From: Methanoregulaceae archaeon
Lineage (GTDB): Archaea; Halobacteriota; Methanomicrobia; Methanomicrobiales; Methanospirillaceae
DNA: 5,798 nucleotides
Direction: 5' to 3'
Assembly: GCA_013331215.1 (NCBI GenBank)
Contig: DUGU01000319.1
Coordinates: forward strand, 1 to 5,798
The notes under the pieces are model-generated. The model saw only the letters and a program-made list of their open reading frames with translations. It searched no databases and was not told where the DNA came from. The translations under genes and the position numbers were made by a program. Positions 1-4,658 of this stretch are shown here, piece by piece (within the stretch, counting starts at the first letter, position 1; every line of letters begins with the position of its first letter).

Positions 1-1077
1 CATCTGGTTGAAGTACAGGACCACGTCGGCGAAGTCCCTCCTCCCGTTGCCGTTGACGTCGTCATACAGCCCGTCGCCGTTCGTGTCGGTCGGGAGGGCC
101 GTCTCGGGCGGCACGGCCAGGAGTGTCGCCTGGACGAAGAGCTCGACCCGGTTGTTGCCCGTGTCGGCCACGAAGACCGCGCCGGTGCTATTCACCGAGA
201 CATCGAGGGGGGCGGAGACCTGTCCGTTGGCCGTGCCGGACGTCGCGATCGTTGCGAGGTAGGTCCCGTTCGCATCGAACTTCTGGATCCGGTTGTTGCC
301 CGTGTCGGCCACGTAGACATTGCCCGCGGTGTCCGTTCCCACGCCCCACGGCCCGTTGAACTGGGTGTTACCGGTGCCGGCGGTACCCCACTGCGCGACG
401 TAGGTGCCGCTCGACGTGAACTTCTGAATCCGGTTGTTGTCCGTGTCTGCCACGTAGACGTTGTCCACGGCGTCGACGGCGATGCCGCGCGGGCCGGAGA
501 ACTCGCCGTTAGCGGTGCCGGTGATGCCGCCGGCGGTCCCCCACTCGGTGATCGGGTTTCCGTAGAGGTCGAACACGCGGACGCGGTTGTGACCCCAGTC
601 GATCACGTAGACGTCGTCATTGCTGTTCACCGCGACGTCGCTCGGCTGGAGCAGCTCGGTCGTGCCGTTCGGCCCGAAGACGGCCCACATCTCGAGCGGG
701 TCCATGACCTGGACCCGGTGGATGCCGCGATCGGCGACATAGAGGTAATCCATCGAGTCCACCGCGACGCCGAGCGGGAACAGGAACGTCCCCGGAGCGG
801 ACGGCGGGTCGGCCACGCCCTCGCTCCCCCACAAAGTGATGAAGGTGCCCGTACCATCGAACTTCTGGATCCGGTGGTTGTTCATGTCGTCCACGAAGAC
901 GTTGCCGGCTGTGTCGAACGCGATCCGGGCCGGCGCGCTGAACTCGCCGTTGCCGAGGCCGGCGGCGCCACCGGCTGCTCCCCACTGGGCCGAATAGACG
1001 TACGTCTCGGCCGCGGCAGCGACCTGGATGCCTGCCGACAGTAATAGTAGGATACAGATTAGGTTGAACGATCTCAT
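1..1077 (-). CDS. Exported NHL-repeat beta-propeller protein with dockerin-like tail (3' end beyond window)
   Basis: The reading frame is open from an ATG at 1075-1077 to the window edge, giving 359 visible residues and no stop. Residues 1-23 are a signal peptide (MRSF, a hydrophobic run ILLLLSAGIQV, then AAAA before ETYVYSAQWG). Six NHL repeats follow at about 45-73, 97-125, 142-169, 192-220, 239-267 and 286-314, of the type P-x-G-[IV]-A-V-D-x-x-x-N-V-Y-V-A-D-T-x-N-N-R-I-Q-K-F. Six repeats fit one closed six-bladed propeller. After a short linker, residues 331-359 (DTNGDGLYDD, GNGRRDFADV, YFNQM) match the first half of a dockerin-like calcium-binding module; the second half should lie to the left. 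Inferred role: secreted or cell-surface binding protein, partner unknown. The ATG is chosen because the signal peptide follows at once and AAGAGGTT lies 5 nt upstream. No enzyme motif is visible. Family assignment is secure, function is not. Confidence 0.9.
   Translation of the reverse strand, partial: MRSFNLICILLLLSAGIQVAAAAETYVYSAQWGAAGGAAGLGNGEFSAPARIAFDTAGNVFVDDMNNHRIQKFDGTGTFITLWGSEGVADPPSAPGTFLFPLGVAVDSMDYLYVADRGIHRVQVMDPLEMWAVFGPNGTTELLQPSDVAVNSNDDVYVIDWGHNRVRVFDLYGNPITEWGTAGGITGTANGEFSGPRGIAVDAVDNVYVADTDNNRIQKFTSSGTYVAQWGTAGTGNTQFNGPWGVGTDTAGNVYVADTGNNRIQKFDANGTYLATIATSGTANGQVSAPLDVSVNSTGAVFVADTGNNRVELFVQATLLAVPPETALPTDTNGDGLYDDVNGNGRRDFADVVLYFNQM
148..459 (-). repeat. 141-bp periodic repeat encoding NHL blades 4-6
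   Basis: A segment of about 30 bp encoding VYVADTxNNR recurs at 148-177, 289-318 and 430-459, each 141 bp (47 codons) apart. The three copies differ at only a few positions. The exact 47-residue spacing shows that blades 4, 5 and 6 arose by tandem duplication more recently, or were homogenised more strongly, than blades 1-3, whose spacing is irregular. This is an intragenic coding repeat. Confidence 0.85.
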
Positions 1078-1081
1078 TTCG

Positions 1082-1120
1082 AACCTCTTCTGGCCGGGTA
1101 TAGGGCGATGTTATAGATAT
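1082..1120 (-). promoter_or_regulatory. Promoter and ribosome binding site of the NHL gene
   Basis: On the minus strand, ATATCTATAA at 1111-1120 is a plausible TATA box inside a local AT-rich patch. A start site about 26 bp downstream would leave a short leader. AAGAGGTT at 1082-1089 ends 5 nt before the ATG and includes GAGGT, complementary to the usual archaeal 16S 3' end. The ribosome site is fairly convincing; the TATA box is a guess from position and composition. Confidence 0.5.
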
Positions 1121-1172
1121 TGTTTTCTCCCGTCCCAACAGGGGCCCCATTCCGGGAGCGATCCAGGGAAGA

Positions 1173-1360
1173 ATGGGGGGGTGGACGCTCTCCAGGAACG
1201 TCTCCCGCCCGGCCCTGTCCGACCCCCGCTCGGGAAGCTCCCGGTCGGGCTCACGGCCGGCACCCCCACCCTGACCCTCCGGTTCGTCGGCGATGGCCGG
1301 AACCTGGACTGGATCGAGTTCACGCCGACGAGCCCTCCCCATGGCTCTCTTCGGCGTTGA
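1173..1360 (+). pseudogene. Remnant of a CBM6-like carbohydrate-binding domain
   Basis: Translated from 1250 to about 1340, the plus strand reads LTAGTPTLTLRF, VGDGRNLDWIEF, then TPTSPP, with a stop at 1358. This closely resembles the last two strands of CBM6-type domains, which usually end in L-x-A-G-x-H-x-L-x-L-x-F-x-G-x-x-N-L-D-W-I-x-F. A typical preceding motif, GGWTLSRNVS, is readable at about 1176-1205 but in another frame and after a run of seven G, so the domain seems frame-disrupted. Nothing recognisable lies further upstream, where the promoter of the divergent NHL gene begins. It is best read as the decayed 3' end of a former surface or polysaccharide-binding gene. The fragment is short, so chance resemblance is not excluded. 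Confidence 0.5.
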
Positions 1361-1847
1361 GCCGACCGTCGGCGGGGATCGGCCGGACAACAGGACCGGT
1401 CGGACGAACGTCCAGATGCGTCGTCATCTGCAGAGAATGAGTCGCTCTCACATTCCTTTCTCCTGTCTCGTATCGGGATGACGACGACGGTGTAGTACGG
1501 CTCCTCGAACGCATCCTCACCCGGTTGTTGATACGACGGAGAGAGCACGGCCTCGGTTCTCAATCGAATCTTCCTGTCGTGGACATATCGGCCACATCCC
1601 GGCGTCGCCCGGAAATCTGGCGAACCGGGATATCTTCCCCGTATTCGCGTCCCTTCTCGGCACATCTTGTGTGGCCCTGCCCGCATTCGATCCGGATATG
1701 CGAAAACCAAATCCCCTGCCCGCGATACAATCGGTTTTCCGTCCGATTGGGGCAGTCCACTGCTCGTGCGGGTCAGTCGGTCGAGATCGGGCCGACCGAC
1801 GGGACAGTCGGGACTCACCATGAACCGGGGCCGGGGCGCCCGACCGT
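1361..1847. other. Stretch with no recognisable gene
   Basis: All six frames were inspected. The open frames here have no family motif, no convincing start signal, and Arg/Ser/Pro-rich composition typical of non-coding frames in GC-rich DNA. The only structure noted is a small inverted repeat at 1728-1734/1743-1749 (CAATCGG, 8-nt loop, CCGATTG). The stretch lies between two decayed genes and is probably decayed sequence too. Confidence 0.5.
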
Positions 1848-2242
1848 TCAGAGGGACCGGAGATCCCGTGTCGCTCGATGAAAGAATTCGTCGGTGAGGG
1901 CGTCCTCCAGGCCATGCTCCCGATACTCCCGGTCGGCATAATGAAAAAAATCATACGGCCGATGAGAACGTAGTCGACCTTTCCCTTCAGCGCCTCCGCC
2001 AGTCCCTCGGCTCACGGGAGTACCGGGACGATCGTGGCATGCCTCCCGACGCGTATACGGTGCAGTTCGTCCAGGGCTGCGATTTTCACGGCGATAGGAG
2101 GTGCGCGGGGCTCGAATACCAAAGAGTGGACCCCGGACTCGTCTGTACTGGCCGTCCCCTCGCGGCGTTCCCGGGAGTCCATCCGACCATCCATTCCCCC
2201 CGCGAAGGGCTCGTTTTCGCCCATCGTCACACCGGTAAACAC
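1848..2242 (-). pseudogene. Decayed SplB/SPL-family radical SAM protein (C-terminal half)
   Basis: Minus-strand translation from about 2155 gives STDESGVHSLV and FEPRAPPIAVKIAALDELH, then ATIVPVLP, a TGA (2012-2014), and in the same frame AEGLAEALKGKVDYVLIGRM. From 1943 the next frame continues HYADREYREHGLEDAL, TDEFFHRATRDLRSL and a stop at 1848. From memory this follows the C-terminal half of SPL-like radical SAM proteins (COG1533), which read E-P-x-A-P, LPG-A-E-G-L, D-Y-V-L-x-D-R-M-N-Y-H-Y-A-D-W-x-Y-R-x-x-G-L. The TGA sits where the family has Gly, consistent with GGA to TGA. The frame change coincides with a run of seven T (1944-1950 on the given strand). The weak match DTHPPLERK at 2336-2362 may be the family's D-P-Y-x-P-L-E-x-x-Y segment, extending the remnant upstream. 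The CxxxCxxC iron-sulfur motif was not found. The gene is not functional as read; any former role is unknown. Confidence 0.72.
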
Positions 2243-2362
2243 GGGTGGCTCGACCGGGACGGGTGGCGGACGACTCGATCATCCCGGTGCGTCCGGCAGC
2301 CCTCCGTGCCGCCAACGGTCACGGCCCCGGCAGGGCTTCCGCTCGAGAGGGGGGTGAGTATC

Positions 2363-2588
2363 ACGGGGCCACGACGGGAGACGGGAGCGTCGTGGGCATA
2401 AGCCCGGGAAAAGCGGGTGAGAGATGGGTGGGGGACCAGGCGACCCCGGCGAAGGCGGTGCGGCCGGCGCCCGTACCGTCGGTGTATGCCCGGGCACGCG
2501 CCCGCTGCATTCCGTCGCTTCCCGGCTCTCCCAGGCGAGCGCTGCGGTTGGAGGGGAGACGATTGCTCGGAACACGAATCTCGGGCGG
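2363..2588. other. Stretch with no recognisable gene
   Basis: No frame shows a family motif. By length, an intact SPL-type radical SAM gene of about 250 codons ending at 1848 would begin near here on the minus strand, so this may be its unrecognisably decayed 5' part, but CxxxCxxC and the usual N-terminal motifs are not visible. No T-rich terminator is seen directly after the stop of the neighbouring PKD gene at 2589. Confidence 0.4.
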
Positions 2589-3575
2589 CTACATCCTCTC
2601 TTCCACCGTAATGTAATGAGACCGGACCTTGTACGCCGTCGAATGCGGGAAACTCCCGTCGGCGAGGACGACCGTGTACTCGCCGGGCTCGGTGTACGTA
2701 TGCCGGACCGTCTCCGGGGCGGACGGGCTCAACGAGACCGGCTGGTCCTGTCCGTCGCCGAAGTCAAGGGTGTACCCACCGGTGCAGCTCGAGGACAGCA
2801 TGAACGTGACCGAGAGCGGAACACGGCCCGACGTCGGGCTCCCGGTGAAGTCGAGCGAGCAGACTGTCACGGTCGGCCGCGGCGTCACCGGGCTCGGGGC
2901 GGTCGCGGGGACGTACCGCGGTGTCGGGGTCGGCGTCCAGAGCCGCATCGTCGCGATGACCCCGATCGAGGGGACGGGCGTGGGCAGGACGTGCGTCGCG
3001 AAGACGCCCATGCTCGGCGCCGGGACCAGCGTATGCGTAGCCATAGGAGTCGTGGTCGTCACCACGGTGGTGGTGGTCGAGGCCACGGCCTCCGTCGCCG
3101 TGGTCCCGGTCCCGGCCGTGGTCGTCGTGGCGGCCGAGTCGGCGGCGTCGCCGGACGACGTCGTGACCGCAGTCGTACTGGTAGTCCCCCCATCCGCCTC
3201 CCCCGCCGCGGTCGTGGACACGATGGCGACCGTGGTACCGGGATCCGGCGCCATCGGGGCCCCGGTCGCGACGAACTCCGTGGTCGACGCCGACGCAGCG
3301 ACGGTGGCCCCGGTCGACGGCGCCCCGTCGGCCGGCAGCCCGGCGGCGACCCGGGCCCCGGACGCGTTCGCGACGAGGTCGCCGGCGGAGGAGGTGCTGC
3401 CCGTCACCGCGGTCGATGGCACCGCCGTCGCGTTCGCCCCGCCCGCGGGGGCACTCCCGCCCAGCGTGGCCTGGAGCACGGCGACCAGGGCGATGGCGAG
3501 GACTGCGATCACGGCCAACAGGTACACGACGCGCCGGTCGCCAGTGCTCCTCTCGTCCATATTCTTGTCGCTCAT
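2589..3575 (-). CDS. Membrane-anchored Ser/Thr/Pro-rich stalk protein with C-terminal PKD domain
   Basis: The protein has 328 residues. Residues 1-15 are charged, 16-37 form one membrane segment (VVYLLAVIAVLAIALVAVL), and about 38-235 is low-complexity Ala/Ser/Thr/Gly/Pro, including STTTTVVTTTT and TPTPTP, typical of an extended and probably glycosylated stalk. Residues 239-325 are a PKD-type domain: LDFGDG at 270-275 and HTYTEPGEYTV at 292-302 are the family hallmarks, and Cys239 and Cys264 could form a disulfide. The expected topology is a short cytoplasmic N-terminus with stalk and PKD domain outside the cell. An imperfect repeat, PSMGVFATHVLPTP then PSIGVIATMRLWTP, lies at about 187-216. 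ATG at 3573-3575 is chosen because the TATA box at 3601-3610 predicts a transcript starting within a few bases of it, a near-leaderless mRNA; ATG at 3558-3560 is the alternative. No catalytic motif is seen; adhesion or envelope scaffolding is inferred. Sequence is intact, unlike both flanks. Confidence 0.88.
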   Translation of the reverse strand: MSDKNMDERSTGDRRVVYLLAVIAVLAIALVAVLQATLGGSAPAGGANATAVPSTAVTGSTSSAGDLVANASGARVAAGLPADGAPSTGATVAASASTTEFVATGAPMAPDPGTTVAIVSTTAAGEADGGTTSTTAVTTSSGDAADSAATTTTAGTGTTATEAVASTTTTVVTTTTPMATHTLVPAPSMGVFATHVLPTPVPSIGVIATMRLWTPTPTPRYVPATAPSPVTPRPTVTVCSLDFTGSPTSGRVPLSVTFMLSSSCTGGYTLDFGDGQDQPVSLSPSAPETVRHTYTEPGEYTVVLADGSFPHSTAYKVRSHYITVEERM

Positions 3576-3599
3576 GGATAGGCTGTCGTCCACTTCAAC

Positions 3600-3611
3600 G
3601 ATAAAAATATG
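3600..3611 (-). promoter_or_regulatory. TATA box of the PKD-protein gene
   Basis: On the minus strand CATATTTTTATC is strongly AT-rich in GC-rich surroundings. Its centre is about 30 bp from the ATG at 3575, so an archaeal start site some 26-27 bp downstream falls about 3 bases before that ATG. No Shine-Dalgarno sequence is present, which agrees with leaderless translation. Confidence 0.65.
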
Positions 3612-3612
3612 C

Positions 3613-3628
3613 CGTGCAATATTGCACG
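3613..3628. promoter_or_regulatory. Perfect 16-bp palindrome, candidate operator
   Basis: CGTGCAATATTGCACG equals its own reverse complement over all 16 bases. It lies 2 bp from the TATA box of the PKD-protein gene, on its upstream side, where TFB would contact the BRE. A dimeric regulator bound here could block or recruit the transcription machinery. No regulator gene is in the window. Operator function is inferred from symmetry and position only. Confidence 0.5.
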
Positions 3629-3651
3629 CACCGCCCGAGAGGGGCCCGGAG

Positions 3652-3657
3652 AAAAAA
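3652..3657 (-). terminator. Oligo-T terminator after the dockerin remnant
   Basis: A run of six T on the minus strand begins one base after the TGA that closes the dockerin-type frame (3659-3661). Archaeal termination commonly uses such T-runs without a hairpin. It would separate this gene from the downstream PKD gene, which has its own promoter. Confidence 0.45.
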
Positions 3658-3658
3658 G

Positions 3659-4086
3659 TCAGAGGTGGGTGAAGAGCCAGACGACGTCGGCGAAGTCGAT
3701 CCGGTCGTTGTCGTTGCAGTCGAAAGCGGCGAGCGGTTCGTTCGTCGCGATCCAGGCCATCTGGTTGAAGAAGAGCATGACGTCCGCGAAGTCCTTCCGC
3801 CCGTTGCCGATGACGTCCTCGTACCGCCCGTCGCCGTCCAGGTCGAGCGGAGGCATGAGCACGCCCGGGAGCGGGAGGGGGCGTGCCGGGTCGATCTGGG
3901 CCCGGAGCGGGAGGTCGTCGACGTTGGGGCTTCCGCCGGGGAACCCGCCGTTGAGATCGTGTAGGCCGCGTCGCAGAAGTCGTCGCCGTCCGCGTCGGGG
4001 GGGGAATCTGCGAGAAGCCGAGCTCGTCGGGCTGATCCCGGACGCTGTCGCCGATGGAGGGGCCGCCCGCGACGTTCGGGCTCACG
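3659..4086 (-). pseudogene. Frameshifted dockerin-type surface protein (C-terminal part)
   Basis: A continuous-looking protein is spread over three minus-strand frames: SPNVAGGPSIGDSVRDQ and PDELGFSQIP; then, across a run of eight C (3997-4004), PPDADGDDFCDAAYT; then, after a second shift near 3955-3965, LNGGFPGGSPNVDDLPLRAQ, the rest of the linker, and a full two-part dockerin-like module to TGA at 3659. The module has DLDGDGRYEDVIGNGRKD with FADVMLFFNQM, then FDCNDNDRIDFADVVWLFTH, two EF-hand-like calcium loops. No start codon or signal peptide is found upstream, and only about 135 bp separate it from the purE stop, so the N-terminus is missing. Either it is a true pseudogene or the homopolymer shift is a sequencing error in a gene truncated anyway. 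The last piece could still be translated from ATG 3862 as a 67-residue product, but no support for that start is seen. Confidence 0.65.
3758..3845 (-). repeat. Dockerin-module direct repeat, paired with 1-88
   Basis: Positions 1-88 and 3758-3845 align without gaps with about 73 of 88 bases identical by hand count, starting with a shared 13-bp block (CATCTGGTTGAAG). Both encode the GDGxYxDVxGNGRxDFADVxLxFNQM part of a dockerin-like module on the minus strand. They are paralogous modules at the C-termini of two neighbouring surface genes. Confidence 0.8.
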
Positions 4087-4162
4087 CGCGGCGCCGCCCG
4101 TGCTACTGGAGTGAGATGCCTCTGCTCGATGGGCGTGCCCGCGGGGTGTGACGAGGGGGAGA

Positions 4163-4192
4163 CCGTCTGGCCGTCGAGCGCCGGCCAGACGG
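4163..4192. terminator. Perfect 10-bp-stem hairpin downstream of purE
   Basis: CCGTCTGGCC at 4163-4172 and GGCCAGACGG at 4183-4192 are exact inverted copies separated by 10 nt. The element lies 30-59 nt past the purE stop on the purE (minus) strand. Only a weak pyrimidine stretch (TCTCCCCCTC) follows, not a T-run, so it may be a 3' end or mRNA-stability hairpin rather than a classical terminator. The stem is certain; the role is inferred. Confidence 0.5.
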
Positions 4193-4221
4193 GGTACCGG
4201 TATATCGAGCCGCCCGCCCCG

Positions 4222-4611
4222 TCACAGGGCCAGCGACAGGATCCGGACCGCGAGCCACGCGGCGTTCGCGCCGTTGTCGATGCCGACGCAGGCCACCGGC
4301 ACGCCCTTCGGCATCTGGACGATCGCGAGGAGGGCGTCGAGCCCGCCGAGCGTCCCGGAGACCGGGACACCGATCACGGGCCGGCCCGTCCGGGAAGCCA
4401 CCGTGCCCGGCAGGGCCGCCGCGAGCCCGGCGATGCAGATGAAGACGCGGGCGTCCGAGGCCCGGACGTACGCCTCGAGCGCGTCCGGGTCGCGGTGGGC
4501 CGAGAGGACCCGGTAGTCGTGGGAGAGCCCCTGCGCCTCGAGGACCGCGATCGCCTGCCGGGCGATCTCGTAGTCCGAGTCCGATCCGGCGATGACGGCG
4601 ACGTCGACCAT
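4222..4611 (-). CDS. purE: N5-carboxyaminoimidazole ribonucleotide mutase (PurE)
   Basis: PurE converts N5-CAIR to 4-carboxyaminoimidazole ribonucleotide (or, in class II enzymes, carboxylates AIR directly) in de novo purine synthesis in the cytoplasm. The 129-residue product carries the family signatures in order: GSDSD at 9-13 and SAHRDP at 37-42 (substrate phosphate and active-site region with the conserved His39), AGLAAALPG at 61-69, PVIGVPVSG at 78-86, and [17 protein letters not shown] at 91-107, ending after [13 protein letters not shown]. It is shorter than most bacterial PurE proteins (about 160-170) but no core motif is missing. No purK partner is visible in the window. The ATG at 4609-4611 starts just before the first beta strand. 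No Shine-Dalgarno site precedes it, and the TATA box at 4637-4642 predicts a transcript beginning almost at the ATG. The gene is divergent from the aminotransferase, 47 bp away. Sequence alone does not settle mutase versus class II carboxylase. Confidence 0.95.
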   Translation of the reverse strand: MVDVAVIAGSDSDYEIARQAIAVLEAQGLSHDYRVLSAHRDPDALEAYVRASDARVFICIAGLAAALPGTVASRTGRPVIGVPVSGTLGGLDALLAIVQMPKGVPVACVGIDNGANAAWLAVRILSLAL

Positions 4612-4616
4612 CGGGG

Positions 4617-4644
4617 AGAGTATATGACCCGAACGACATATAGT
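4617..4644. promoter_or_regulatory. Interleaved divergent promoters of purE and the aminotransferase gene
   Basis: The 47-bp gap between the two start codons contains TATATG at 4621-4626 and CATATA at 4637-4642, an inverted pair separated by 10 bp. Each lies about 26-40 bp before the ATG it faces away from: the left box suits the rightward aminotransferase (predicted leader about 9 nt) and the right box suits the leftward purE (leader about 2 nt). The two promoters therefore overlap. Confidence 0.6.
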
Positions 4645-4658
4645 AGGAACGGATCGTC

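Noticed and set aside
148..459. Regularly spaced repeats considered as a CRISPR array.
   Set aside because: The 141-bp period is in frame, the intervening sequence is also related, and the repeats encode NHL blades.
1381..1560. A minus-strand peptide stretch (EDAFEEPYYTVVVIPIRD) that looks protein-like.
   Set aside because: It is short, matches no family I know, and has no supporting start or flanking motif.
1878..1973. A 31-codon plus-strand frame (MKEFVGEGVLQAMLPILPVG, then IMKKIIRPMRT) that looks like a small membrane peptide.
   Set aside because: The same bases on the minus strand encode the recognisable end of the SPL radical SAM remnant, which explains the sequence better; no ribosome site precedes the ATG.
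2424..3672. Two long plus-strand frames (385 and 347 codons) opposite the PKD gene.
   Set aside because: They mirror the repetitive GC-rich stalk sequence (Arg/Gly-rich or Val-rich), lack domains and start signals, and the minus strand has a clear membrane and PKD protein.
2589..4370. A single 593-codon minus-strand frame covering the PKD gene, the dockerin remnant and part of purE.
   Set aside because: Its upstream half reads through purE and the dockerin module in wrong frames; the real gene begins at 3575 after its own promoter.
4222..4611. PurE considered truncated because it is shorter than bacterial forms.
   Set aside because: All core motifs are present in order and both ends are natural; compact archaeal forms are known.
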